This document shows, piece by piece, positions 37,252 to 50,304 of a stretch of DNA of 64,000 nucleotides. The notes beneath the pieces were generated by a model that saw nothing but the letters and a program-made list of their open reading frames with translations, was not told the DNA's origin and made no database searches. The translations under genes were made by a program, and so were the position numbers. Each line of letters begins with the position of its first letter. The first letter of the stretch is position 1. This DNA comes from Archivesica marissinica (taxonomy: Eukaryota; Mollusca; Bivalvia; Venerida; Vesicomyidae). The stretch spans positions 19,324,396-19,388,395 of the forward strand of contig CM026402.1 in assembly GCA_014843695.1 (NCBI GenBank), given 5' to 3'.

Positions 37252-40200
37252 TACTATTTTATGCATGAAGGAAGACACATACCATTACTATTTTATACAT
37301 GAAGTAAGACACATACCGTTACTATTTTATACATGAAGTAAGACACATACCATTACTATTTTATACATAAAGTAAGACACATACCGTTACTATTTTATAC
37401 ATAAAGTAAGACACATACCGTTACTATTTTATACATGAAGTAAGACACATACCATTACTATTTTATACATGAAGTAAGACACATACCATTACTATTTTAT
37501 ACATAAAGTAAGACACATACCATTACTATTTTATACATACATGAAGTAAGACACATACCGTTACTATTTTATACATGAAGTAAGACACATACCATTACTA
37601 TTTTATACATGAAGTAAGACACATACCATTACTATTTTATGCATAAAGTAAGACACATACCATTACTATTTTATACATGAAGTAAGACACATACCATTAC
37701 TATTTTATGCATAAAGTAAGACACATACCATTACTATTTTATACATGAAGCAAGACACATACCGTTACTATTTTATACATGAAGTAAGACACATACCATT
37801 ACTATTTTATGCATAAAGTAAGACACATACCATTACTATTTTATACATGAAGGAAGACACATACCATTACTATTTTATGCATAAAGTAAGACACATACCG
37901 TTACTATTTTATGCATAAAGTAAGACACATACCATTACTATTTTATACATGAAGTAAGACACATACCGTTACTATTTTATACATGAAGTAAGACACATAC
38001 CATTACTATTTTATACATGAAGTAAGACACATACTATTACTATTTTATACATGAAGTAAGACACATACCATTACTATTTTATACATAAAGCAAGACACAT
38101 ACCATTACTATTTTATACATAAAGCAAGACACATACCATTACTATTTTATGCATAAAGTAAGACACATACCATTACTATTTTATACATGAAGTAAGACAC
38201 ATACCATTACTATTTTATACATACATAAAGCAAGACACATACCGTTACTATTTTATACATAAAGCAAGACACATACCATTACTATTTTATGCATAAAGTA
38301 AGACACATACCATTACTATTTTATACATAAAGTAAGACACATACCATTACTATTTTATACATGAAGGAAGACACATACCATTACTATTTTATGCATAAAG
38401 TAAGACACATACCGTTACTATTTTATGCATAAAGTAAGACACATACCATTACTATTTTATACATGAAGTAAGACACATACCGTTACTATTTTATACATGA
38501 AGTAAGACACATACCATTACTATTTTATACATGAAGTAAGACACATACTATTACTATTTTATACATGAAGTAAGACACATACCATTACTATTTTATACAT
38601 AAAGCAAGACACATACCATTACTATTTTATACATAAAGCAAGACACATACCATTACTATTTTATGCATAAAGTAAGACACATACCATTACTATTTTATAC
38701 ATGAAGTAAGACACATACCATTACTATTTTATACATACATAAAGCAAGACACATACCATTACTATTTTATACATGAAGTAAGACACATACCATTACTATT
38801 TTATACATGAAGTAAGACACATACCATTACTATTTTATACATAAAGTAAGACACATACTATTACTATTTTATACATACATGAAGTAAAACACATACCGTT
38901 ACTATTTTATACATGAAGTAAGACACATACCATTACTATTTATACATGAAGTAAGACACTTACCATTAATTTTATGCATAAAGTAAGACACATACCATTA
39001 CTATTTTATACATGAAGTAAGACACATACCATTACTATTTTATGCATAAAGTAAGACACATACCATTACTATTTTATACATGAAGCAAGACAAATACCGT
39101 TACTATTTTATACATGAAGTAAGACACATACCATTACTATTTTATGCATAAAGTAAGACACATACCATTACTATTTTATACATGAAGGAAGACACATACC
39201 ATTACTATTTTATGCATAAAGTAAGACACATACCGTTACTATTTTATGCATAAAGTAAGACACATACCATTACTATTTTATACATGAAGTAAGACACATA
39301 CCGTTACTATTTTATACATGAAGTAAGACACATACCATTACTATTTTATACATGAAGTAAGACACATACTATTACTATTTTATACATGAAGTAAGACACA
39401 TACCATTACTATTTTATACATAAAGCAAGACACATACCATTACTATTTTATACATAAAGCAAGACACATACCATTACTATTTTATGCATAAAGTAAGACA
39501 CATACCATTACTATTTTATACATGAAGTAAGACACATACCATTACTATTTTATACATACATAAAGCAAGACACATACCGTTACTATTTTATACATAAGCA
39601 AGACACATACCATACTATTTTATGCATAAAGAAGACACATACCATTACTATTTTATACATAAAGTAAGACACATACCATACTATTTTATACATGAAGGAA
39701 GACACATACCATTACTATTTTATGCATAAAGTAAGACACATACCGTTACTATTTTATGCATAAAGTAAGACACATACCATTACTATTTTATACATGAAGT
39801 AAGACACATACCGTTACTATTTTATACATGAAGTAAGACACATACCGTTACTATTTTATACATGAAGTAAGACACATACCATTACTATTTTATACATGAA
39901 GTAAGACACATACCATTACTATTTTATACATAAAGCAAGACACATACCATTACTATTTTATACATAAAGTAAGACACATACCATTACTATTTTATACATA
40001 AAGTAAGACACATACCATTACTATTTTATACATGAAGTAAGACACATACCATTACTATTTTATACATACATAAAGTAAGACACATACCATTACTATTTTA
40101 TACATGAAGTAAGACACATACCATTACTATTTTATACATGAAGTAAGACACATACCATTACTATTTTATACATAAAGTAAGACACATACTATTACTATTT

Positions 40201-43200
40201 TATACATACATGAAGTAAAACACATACCGTTACTATTTTATACATGAAGTAAGACACATACCATTACTATTTTATACATGAAGTAAGACACTTACCATTA
40301 CTATTTTATGCATAAAGTAAGACACATACCATTACTATTTTATACATGAAGTAAGACACATACCATTACTATTTTATCATAAGTAAGACACATACCATTA
40401 CTATTTACATGAAGCAAGACACATACCGTTACTATTTTATACATGAAGTAAGACACATACCATTACTATTTTATACATAAAGCAAGACACATACCATTAC
40501 TATTTTATACATAAAGCAAGACACATACCATTACTATTTTATGCATAAAGTAAGACACATACCATTACTATTTTATACATGAAGTAAGACACATACCATT
40601 ACTATTTTATACATACATAAAGCAAGACACATACCGTTACTATTTTATACATAAAGCAAGACACATACCATTACTATTTTATGCATAAAGTAAGACACAT
40701 ACCATTACTATTTTATACATGAAGTAAGACACATACCATTACTATTTTATACATACATAAAGCAAGACACATACCGTTACTATTTTATACATAAAGCAAG
40801 ACACATACCATTACTATTTTATGCATAAAGTAAGACACATACCATTACTATTTTATACATGAAGTAAGACACATACCATTACTATTTTATACATACATAA
40901 AGCAAGACACATACCGTTACTATTTTATACATAAAGCAAGACACATACCATTACTATTTTATGCATAAAGTAAGACACATACCATTACTATTTTATACAT
41001 GAAGTAAGACACTTACCATTACTATTTTATACATGAAGTAAGACACATACCATTACTATTTTATACATACATAAAGCAAGACACATACCGTTACTATTTT
41101 ATACATGAAGTAAGACACATACCATTACTATGTTATGCATGAAGTAAGACACATACCGTTACTATTTTATACATAAAGCAAGACACATACCGTTACTATT
41201 TTATACATGAAGTAAGACACATACCATTACTATTTTATACATGAAGTAAGACACATACCGTTACTATTTTATACATGAAGCAAGACACATACCATTACTA
41301 TTTTATACATGAAGCAAGACACATACCGTTACTATTTTATACATGAAGGAAGAAACATACCATTACTATTTTATACATACATAAAGTAAGACACATACCG
41401 TTACTATTTTATACATGAAGTAAGACACATACCGTTACTATTTTATACATAAAGTAAGACACATACCATTACTATTTTATACATGAAGTAAGACACATAC
41501 CGTTACTATTTTATACATAAAGTAAGACACATACCATTACTATTTTATACATAAAGTAAGACACATACCGTTACTATTTTATACATACATGAAGTAAGAC
41601 ACATACCGTTACTATTTTATACATGAAGTAAGACACATACCGTTACTATTTTATACATGAAGTAAGACACATACCATTACTATTTTATACATGAAGTAAG
41701 ACACATACCATTACTATTTTATACATGAAGTAAGACACATACCGTTACTATTTTATACATGAAGTAAGACACATACCGTTACTATTTTATGCATGAAGTA
41801 AGACACATACCATTACTATTTTATACATGAAGGAAGACACATACCATTACTATTTTATACATGAAGGAAGACACATACCATTACTATTTTATACATGAAG
41901 TAAGACACATACCATTACTATTTTATACATGAAGCAAGACACATACCGTTACTATTTTATACATGAAGTAAGACACATACCATTACTATTTTATACATGA
42001 AGGAAGACACATACCATTACTATTTTATGCATAAAGTAAGACACATACTGTTACTATTTTATGCATAAAGTAAGACACATACCATTACTATTTTATACAT
42101 GAAGTAAGACACATACCGTTACTATTTTATACATGAAGTAAGACACATACCATTACTATTTTATGCATAAAGTAAGACACATACCATTACTATTTTATAC
42201 ATAAAGTAAGACACATACCATTACTATTTTATACATGAAGGAAGACACATACCATTACTATTTTATGCATAAAGTAAGACACATACCGTTACTATTTTAT
42301 GCATAAAGTAAGACACATACCGTTACTATTTTATACATGAAGTAAGACACATACCATTACTATTTTATACATGAAGTAAGACACATACATTACTATTTTA
42401 TACATGAAGTAAGACACATACCATTACTATTTTATACATAAAGCAAGACACATACCATTACTATTTTATACATAAAGCAAGACACATACCATTACTATTT
42501 TATACATAAAGTAAGACACATACCATTACTATTTTATACATGAAGTAAGACACATACCATTACTATTTTATATACATAAAGCAAGACACATACCGTTACT
42601 ATTTTATACATAAAGCAAGACACATACCATTACTATTTTATGCATAAAGTAAGACACATACCATTACTATTTTATACATGAAGTAAGACACATACCATTA
42701 CTATTTTATACATACATAAAGCAAGACACATACCGTTACTATTTTATACATGAAGTAAGACACATACCATTACTATGTTATGCATGAAGTAAGACACATA
42801 CCGTTACTATTTTATACATAAAGCAAGACACATACCGTTACTATTTTATACATGAAGTAAGACACATACCATTACTATTTTATACATGAAGTAAGACACA
42901 TACCGTTACTATTTTATACATGAAGCAAGACACATACCATTACTATTTTATACATGAAGCAAGACACATACCGTTACTATTTTATACATGAAGGAAGAAA
43001 CATACCATTACTATTTTATACATACATAAAGTAAGAAACATACCGTTACTATTTTATACATAAAGTAAGACACATACCGTTACTATTTTATACATAAAGT
43101 AAGACACATACCGTTACTATTTTATACATAATAAAGTAAGACACATACCGTTACTATTTTATACATGAAGTAAGACACATACCGTTACTATTTTATACAT

Positions 43201-45446
43201 AAAGTAAGACACATACCGTTACTATTTTATACATACATAAAGTAAGACACATACCGTTACTATTTTATACATACATAAAGTAAGACACATACCATTACTA
43301 TTTTATACATGAAGTAAGACACATACCGTTACTATTTTATACATACATAAAGTAAGACACATACCATTACTATTTTATACATAAAGTAAGACACATACCG
43401 TTACTATTTTATGCATGAAGGAAGACACATACCATTACTATTTTATACATAAGGCAAGACACATACCGTTACTATTTTATGCATAAAGTAAGACACATAC
43501 CGTTACTATTTTATGCATGAAGGAAGACACATACCATTACTATTTTATACATGAAGTAAGACACATACCATTACTATTTTATACATAAAGTAAGACACAT
43601 ACTATTACCATTTTATACATACATGAAGTAAAACACATACCGTTACTATTTTATACATGAAGTAAGACACATACCATTACTATTTTATACATGAAGTAAG
43701 ACACTTACCATTACTATTTTATACATAAAGTAAGACACATACCATTACTATTTTATACATGAAGTAAGACACATACCATTACTATTTTATACATGAAGTA
43801 AGACACATACCGTTACTATTTTATACATGAAGTAAGACACATACCGTTACTATTTTATACATGAAGTAAGACACATACCATTACTATTTTATACATGAAG
43901 TAAGACACTTACCATTACTATTTTATACATGAAGTAAGACACATACCATTACTATTTTATACATGAAGTAAGACACATACCGTTACTATTTTATACATGA
44001 AGTAAGACACATACCGTTACTATTTTATACATGAAGTAAGACACATACCGTTACTATTTTATACATGAAGTAAGACACATACCATTACTATTTTATACAT
44101 GAAGTAAGACACTTACCATTACTATTTTATACATGAAGTAAGACACATACCATTACTATTTTATACATGAAGTAAGACACATACCGTTACTATTTTATAC
44201 ATGAAGTAAGACACATACCGTTACTATTTTATACATGAAGTAAGACACATACCGTTACTATTTTATACATGAAGTAAGACACATACCATTACTATTTTAT
44301 ACATGAAGTAAGACACATACCGTTACTATTTTATACATAAAGTAAGACACATACCATTACTATTTTATACATAAAGTAAGACACATACTATTACTATTTT
44401 ATACATACATGAAGTAAAACACATACCGTTACTATTTTATACATGAAGTAAGACACATACCATTACTATTTTATACATGAAGTAAGACACTTACCATTAC
44501 TATTTTATGCATAAAGTAAGACACATACCATTACTATTTTATACATGAAGTAAGACACATACCATTACTATTTTATACATGAAGTAAGACACTTACCATT
44601 ACTATTTTATGCATAAAGTAAGACACATACCATTACTATTTTATACATGAAGTAAGACACATACCATTACTATTTTATACATGAAGTAAGACACATACCA
44701 TTACTATTTTATACATGAAGTAAGACACATACCGTTACTATTTTATACATGAAGTAAGACACATACCGTTACTATTTTATACATGAAGCAAGACACATAC
44801 CGTTACTATTTTATACATAAAGTAAGACACATACCATTACTATTTTATGCATAAAGTAAGACACATACCATTACTATTTTATACATACATGAAGTAAAAC
44901 ACATACCGTTACTATTTTATACATGAAGTAAGACACATACGATTACTATTTTATACATGAAGTAAGACACTTACCATTACTATTTTATACATAAAGTAAG
45001 ACACATACCATATCTATTTTATATATGAAGTAAGACACATACCGTTACTATTTTATACATGAAGTAAGACACATACCATTACTATTTTATGCATGAAGTA
45101 AGATACATACCATTACTATTTTATACATGAAGTAAGACACTTACCATTACTATTTTATACATGAAGTAAGACACATACCGTTACTATTTTATACATGAAG
45201 TAAGACACTTACCATTACTATTTTATACATGAAGTAAGACACATACCGTTACTATTTTATACATGAAGTAAGACACATACCGTTACTATTTTATACATGA
45301 AGTAAGACACATACCATTACTATTTTATACATGAAGTAAGACACTTACCATTACTATTTTATACATGAAGTAAGACACATACCATTACTATTTTATACAC
45401 GAAGCAAGACACATACCATTACTATTTTCACATTATGTACATTTAG

Positions 45447-45754
45447 ATCAGCATTGTTGAAGCCATATGGATTTACAGAATAAACGACCGTGACCCTCGG
45501 CAGACATTTGATATGAACAAATACGGAAAGCACTGGATCCTAGTTAGAGATGTGTATCTTTCTCTCGTTCCCTTTATCTTCGGGGCCGCTATTGAACACC
45601 TGGTGACAGACATAGGAAAATACAGCATCGGTCGTCTACGTCCTCATTTCTTTGATGTGTGTAAGGTAAACTTCGACGGGGTGAACTGTTCAGCTGGCTA
45701 CATTGAGAACTTTGAGTGCACGGGTGATGACAGTAACAGGATAAGGGAAGTCAG
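45447..45754 (+). CDS. PLPP: PLPP coding exon 3 (catalytic motif C1)
   Basis: Encodes residues 76-177 plus two bases of codon 178, 308 nt, between acceptor CATTTAG and donor GTATGC at 45755. It contains the end of span 2, the loop RINDRDPRQTFDMNKYGKHW, span 3 (residues about 104-127) and the C1 motif KYSIGRLRPHF, where K133, R140 and P141 bind the substrate phosphate in this superfamily. Then comes the extracellular loop with the sequon N155-C-S and cysteines C147, C156 and C166. The acceptor is only 18 nt from the end of the 12-kb 34-bp array, so the pyrimidine tract and probably the branch point lie in or beside array sequence. Confidence 0.95.
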
Positions 45755-45805
45755 GTATGCAACTTCTGTAAACTCAACATGAATCATGTGTCTGTCCACT
45801 ATTGC

Positions 45806-46053
45806 TAGTTTATACAAATTTATTTTAGCTCGATTGCGAAACAAGTTCTTACAACTTATATTGATCACTCTCGAGACCTCATTCCTGATGGAATTACGAA
45901 TGTGCCCTTAGGCAAGGCATTTAAATTCCACGTTGCCTCTTCTCTCTCCCTCGTGGCGATGGATTCCATCATGAATGAGGTCTCGAGAGTGATTAATATA
46001 AGTTGTAAGAACTTGTTTCGCAATCAAGCTAAAATAAATTTGTATAAACTAAT
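45806..46053. mobile_element. Two family B SINE fragments in inverted orientation (hairpin-forming)
   Basis: 45806-45885 is the reversed tail (AGTTTATACAAATTTATTTT ... GAGACCTCATT). 45899-46053 is a direct copy ending in the same tail (AATGAGGTCTCGAGAG ... TTGTATAAACT). The outer arms of about 78 bp are nearly perfect inverted repeats. The pair starts about 50 nt after the exon 3 donor. Confidence 0.8.
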
Positions 46054-46136
46054 GATTACTAAGACACTAAAAGCAAACGACACTAAATTTTCTTTTTTTT
46101 AACGGGAAAGTAGGTAACATGAATCTACCTTTTCTT

Positions 46137-46902
46137 GTTTCCAATAACTGTCAAGGGAAGTAAGCCATGTTGTTTCCAATAAATGTCAAGGGAAGTAAGC
46201 CATGTTGTTTCCAATAACTGTCAAGGGAAGTAAGCTGTGTTGTTTCCAATAACTGTCAAGGGAAGTAAGCCATGTTGTTTCCAATAACTGTCAAGGGAAG
46301 TAAGCTGTGTTGTTTCCAATAACTGTCAAGGGAAGTAAGCTGTGTTGTTTCCAATAACTGTTAAGTGAAGTAAGCTGTGTTGTTTCCAATAACTGTCAAG
46401 GGAAGTAAGCTGTGTTGTTTCCAATAACTGTCAAGGGAAGTAAGCTGTGTTGTTTCCAATAACTGTCAAGGGAAGTAAGCTGTGTTGTTTCCAATAACTG
46501 TCAAGGGAAGTAAGCCATGTTGTTTCCAATAACTGTCAAGGGAAGTAAGCCAATGTTGTTTCCAATAACTGTCAAGGGAAGTAAGCCATGTTGTTTCCAA
46601 TAACTGTTAAGTGAAGTAAGCTGTGTTGTTTCCAATAACTGTCAAGGGAAGTAAGCTGTGTTGTTTCCAATAACTGTCAAGGGAAGTAAGCTGTGTTGTT
46701 TCCAATAACTGTCTAGGGAAGTAAGCTGTGTTGTTTCCAATAGCTGTCAAGGGAAGTAAGCCATGTTGTTTCCAATAACTGTCGAGGGAAGTAAGCCAAT
46801 GTTGTTTCCAATAACTGTCAAGGGAAGTAAGCCATGCTGTTTCCAATAACTGTCAAGGGAAGTAAGCCATGTTGTTTCCAATAACTGTTAAGTAAGCCAT
46901 GT
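46137..46902. repeat. 35-bp minisatellite, about 22 units, in PLPP intron 3
   Basis: Unit GTTTCCAATAACTGTCAAGG + GAAGTAAGCTGTGTT with GCCATGTT variants. Confidence 0.95.
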
Positions 46903-46980
46903 ATGATTTGACGGTTTGGGCTATTTCGAGTCAACGTTGCTTAAATGCATAATGTTTCAAGATATATTATGTATTAAATA

Positions 46981-47155
46981 CATACAAGCAAACCTGTGTT
47001 AAACAGCCAGCCAAGGGAATCACAGAATGAGGCTGCTTAGCACAGGTGGCTGCTCAATAGAGGTCAAATGTATAATAAAACAACATACTGGGAATCTGGA
47101 AACTGGCTGCTTAATGGTGGTGACCACTAACACAGGTTTGACTATAATTAGAAAT
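46981..47155. mobile_element. Short TIR element, family M4
   Basis: Ends AAGCAAACCTGTGTTA and TAACACAGGTTTGACTATA, with internal GGCTGCTTAGCACAGG. TA dinucleotides at the ends suggest a Tc1/mariner-type origin. Confidence 0.6.
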
Positions 47156-47192
47156 GGACAATAACAAAAGAAAAGGACAATTCCTTTGAAGT

Positions 47193-47430
47193 TTAACTCT
47201 TTGCACGCTAGCGGCAGATAAAATCACCTTTGGAAACAGCATAGAGCCAGATCAGACGGCACAGAACGTGCCGTCTGATCAGGCTCTATGCTGTTTGCTA
47301 TTCGGATAGTGGAGCTTGGCTGAATAGCAAACAACATGGATCCTGATCAGACGTGGCGTTACGCCGCGGCTGATCTGGATCTATGTTGTTTGCAAATGTG
47401 ATTTTATTTACTCAGCAGGCAAAGGGTTAA
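47193..47430. mobile_element. TTAA-flanked foldback element, family M1, best copy
   Basis: TTAA at both ends, with ends CTCTTTGCACGCTAGCGG and CAGCAGGCAAAGGG. It holds two internal hairpins. One is GATCAGACGGCAC paired with GTGCCGTCTGATC around AGAAC. The other is CAAACAACATGGATCCTGAT paired with its near-complement ending GATCTATGTTGTTTG. Lies in PLPP intron 3, 40 nt before the exon 4 acceptor. Confidence 0.8.
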
Positions 47431-47469
47431 ATACAAATACATGTACATTATAATGTTGATATCTTTCAG

Positions 47470-47527
47470 GTTGTCGTTTCCATCTGGCCATGCATCATTT
47501 TCATCATATATTGCTGTGTATCTCCTG
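47470..47527 (+). CDS. PLPP: PLPP coding exon 4 (catalytic motif C2)
   Basis: A 58-nt exon between acceptor CTTTCAG and donor GTATGT at 47528. It completes Arg178 and encodes LSFPSGHASFSSYIAVYLL, residues 179-197. P182-S183-G184-H185 is the C2 motif, and H185 is the general acid in PAP2 enzymes. The length and phase equal those I recall for vertebrate PLPP genes. The exon would be missed by open-frame length alone and is called from splice phase and motif. Confidence 0.93.
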
Positions 47528-47537
47528 GTATGTACTG

Positions 47538-47776
47538 TATTTAGTTTATACAAATTTATTTTAGCTCGATTGCGAAACAAGTTATTTCAACTTATATAAA
47601 TCACTCTCGAGACCTCATTCCTGATGGAATCCCATCGCCACGAGGGAGAGAGAAGAGGCAACGTGGAATTTAAATGCCTTGCCTAAGGGCACAATCATAA
47701 TGGCTCCAGTGGGGCTCGAACTCCGGACCTTTCGCACCTGAAGCGAACGCGCATCCACTGCGCTATCACGACTTCC
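47538..47776 (-). mobile_element. tRNA-derived SINE, family B
   Basis: Reverse copy from the tail AGTTTATACAAATTTATTTT to the head GCGCTATCACGACTTCC, with the reversed B box GGGGCTCGAACTCCGG. It begins about 11 nt after the exon 4 donor. Confidence 0.8.
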
Positions 47777-47861
47777 ACGTACTGTATTTATGTGCTTGAG
47801 TTTAGTTGAAGATTTTTGGTTTTGGTATCAGATAACATTCCTGAAGTATTAACTCTGATGT

Positions 47862-48003
47862 GGAAGTCGTGGTAGCACTGTGGTAGCACGTTCGCTTCAG
47901 GTGCGAAAGGCCCGGGGTTCGAGCCCTGCTGGAGCCGTTACGATTGTGCCTTTAGGCAAGGCATTTAAATTCCACATGCCTCCTCTCTCTCGTGGCGATG
48001 GAT
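47862..48003 (+). mobile_element. Family B SINE, 3'-truncated, fused to a family C SINE
   Basis: Head GGAAGTCGTGGTAGCACTGT and B box GGGGTTCGAGCCC, stopping after CTCTCGTGGCGATGGATTA, where a family C fragment begins. Confidence 0.7.
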
Positions 48004-48004
48004 T

Positions 48005-48205
48005 ACATACAGCAACCTATCATCACTGATGGTCACGGGTTCGAGCCCCGCTCAGGCTGTGTCTCATTGATATGAAAATGTTGGCAGTTTCTTACGGAGG
48101 TCGTGCCCCAAGTACTCGTTAACCGTTGGAGCCTGTCCAGGAAAGGTGTTGTTAGGTAAACTGCCCGGCGTTCAAATGGGCAACTGGTAGTGACGTTAAA
48201 CAAAA
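48005..48205 (+). mobile_element. Family C SINE, head missing
   Basis: CAACCTATCATCACTGATGG, B box GGGTTCGAGCCCC, GGAAAGGTGTTGTTAGGTAA and the end TGACGTTAAACAAA. Joined directly to a truncated family B SINE. Confidence 0.7.
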
Positions 48206-48258
48206 TAAAAATTGTTATTATATTCGTCATGTCTAACATGAGGACGACAATGACAGAT

Positions 48259-48433
48259 TTTTTTTTTTATACTTTATTTATTTTACAACGAAGTTTTAAC
48301 AACTTATATTAATCACTCTCGTTGGCTCGGATGAAAGCGTATATGTGGTCATTCATGTGGGAGGAAACCGGAGTACCCGGAGAAAACCCACCTGTCCGAT
48401 CTGGCGACCATCGTACCATCTCACATACTTCCC
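48259..48433 (-). mobile_element. Family A SINE, 5'-truncated
   Basis: Reverse copy in PLPP intron 4, TACTTTATTTATTTTACAAC to CATCTCACATACTTCCC, where it stops before the tRNA-like head. Confidence 0.7.
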
Positions 48434-48574
48434 TAATAACGAATTTATTCATTCGGTTAAACCATAACCTGCAACGGTAAACAACAAAACATTGCTAGTA
48501 CGGTAGTTGTACCCCTGGAAGCATTGATTTCAAGTCAAGAGGATCAAAAAAATGTTTTTTTATTGCTCTAATGT

Positions 48575-48818
48575 TTAATCCTTTCAACACCACAGGCCTC
48601 TAAATTGGCTTACAAAAAAGTGTAGATCCAGATGAGCCGGCTCGTGACGAGCCGTCTCATCAGGATCTGCACTTTTTTCCAGTAATATAGCTATTTTTAG
48701 AATTTGTTTTACCCATTTTGACAAATGAACTGATCCAAATGTAATTTTGTTATTAATTTATTGGTCTAAAAATATCATGGACCAGTCCATGTCAGTTACT
48801 TGGTGTTGAATGGGTTAA
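48575..48818. mobile_element. Family M2 foldback element in PLPP intron 4
   Basis: TTAATCCTTTCAACACCACA ... ACTTGGTGTTGAATGGGTTAA with the central palindrome GAGCCGGCTCGTGACGAGCC. Confidence 0.78.
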
Positions 48819-49088
48819 GAAGCATACAGTAAGCAGATTTAACATCATAGTCATGCCACTATTATCTTAAACTTAATTGATACTGTTTAATGTCTGGCAA
48901 TCCGATATATCGATATTTATCTGTTGAAATATCAATACATTTTTTCTTCATCAATGACATCTCTATGATTTACTGTCACCCTATGCAACCTGATACAACA
49001 ATTCTTGTTTGCAGTGCAAATTTGATACAATGGAACACGAATATTGATAACTGTGATTTGCAGCTGTTTCAATTTATTATTTTGTTTT

Positions 49089-50304
49089 GTTGTATCAGTT
49101 CTACACAGTAGAGGTAACTTGTGGTATCAGTTCTACACAGTAGAGGTAATTTGTTGTATCAGTTCTACACAGTAGAGGTAACTTGTTGTATCAGTTCTAC
49201 ACAGTAGAGGTAACTTGTTGTATCAGTTCTACACAGTAGAGGTAACTTGTTGTATCAGTTCTACACAGTAGAGGTAACTTGTTGTATCAGTTCTACACAG
49301 TAGAGGTAACTTGTTGTATCAGTTCTACACAGTAGAGGTAACTTGTTGTATCAGTTCTACACAGTAGAGGTAACTTGTTGTATCAGTTCTACACAGTGGA
49401 GGTAACTTGTTGTATCAGTTCTACACAGTAGAGGTAACTTGTTGTATCAGTTCTACACAGTAGAGGTAACTTGTTGTATCAGTTCTACACAGTAGAGGTA
49501 ACTTGTTGTATCAGTTCTACACAGTAGAGGTAACTTGTTGTATCAGTTCTACACAGTAGAGGTAACTTGATGTATCAGTTCTACACAGTAGAGGTAACTT
49601 GATGTATCAGTTCTACACAGTAGAGGTAACTTGTTGTATCAGTTCTACACAGTAGAGGTAACTTGATGTATCAGTTCTACACAGTAGAGGTAACTTGTTG
49701 TATCAGTTCTACACAGTAGAGGTAACTTGTTGTATCAGTTCTACACAGTAGAGGTAACTTGTTGTATCAGTTCTACACAGTAGAGGTAACTTGTTGTATC
49801 AGTTCTACACAGTAGAGGTAACTTGTTGTATCAGTTCTACACAGTAGAGGTAACTTGTTGTATCAGTTCTACACAGTAGAGGTAACTTGTTGTATCAGTT
49901 CTACACAGTAGAGGTAACTTGTTGTATCAGTTCTACACAGTAGAGGTAACTTGTTGTATCAGTTCTACACAGTAGAGGTAACTTGTTGTATCAGTTCTAC
50001 ACAGTAGAGGTAACTTGTTGTATCAGTTCTACACAGTAGAGGTAACTTGTTGTATCAGTTCTACACAGTAGAGGTAACTTGTTGTATCAGTTCTACACAG
50101 TAGAGGTAACTTGTTGTATCAGTTCTACACAGTAGAGGTAACTTGATGTATCAGTTCTACACAGTAGAGGTAACTTGTTGTATCAGTTCTACACAGTAGA
50201 GGTAACTTGTTGTATCAGTTCTACACAGTAGAGGTAACTTGTTGTATCAGTTCTACACAGTAGAGGTAACTTGTTGTATCAGTTCTACACAGTAGAGGTA
50301 ACTT
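49089..50304. repeat. 32-bp minisatellite, 38 units, in PLPP intron 4
   Basis: Unit GTTGTATCAGTTCTACACAG + TAGAGGTAACTT. Very uniform: most differences are TTGATG for TTGTTG. It ends about 450 nt before exon 5. Confidence 0.96.

Larger units (their letters stand above)
33401..45428. repeat. 34-bp satellite-like array, about 12 kb, in PLPP intron 2
   Basis: Unit GAAGTAAGACACATACCGTT + ACTATTTTATACAT. Main variable sites: CCGTT/CCATT, GAAG/AAAG, GTAAG/GCAAG/GGAAG, TACAT/TGCAT, and an extra ACAT giving 38 bp. Higher-order blocks exist: a segment marked GAAGGAAGACACAT recurs at 37849/38363 and 39184/39694 (about 510 bp, 15 units), and a four-unit block of 140 bp repeats at 40611, 40751 and 40891. 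Contains a 1000-N gap and two poly-T/G interruptions. No coding. Confidence 0.97.

Noticed and set aside
36223..37302. Frames of 343-359 codons
   Set aside because: They consist almost entirely of the N-gap.
46607..46846. 79-codon frame TAWLTSLDSYWKQ repeats
   Set aside because: Shadow of the 35-bp array.
49089..50304. CRISPR-like regular repeat
   Set aside because: There are no unique spacers; the 32-bp units are contiguous, and the context is a eukaryotic intron. The same applies to the 28-, 29-, 31-, 34- and 35-bp arrays.
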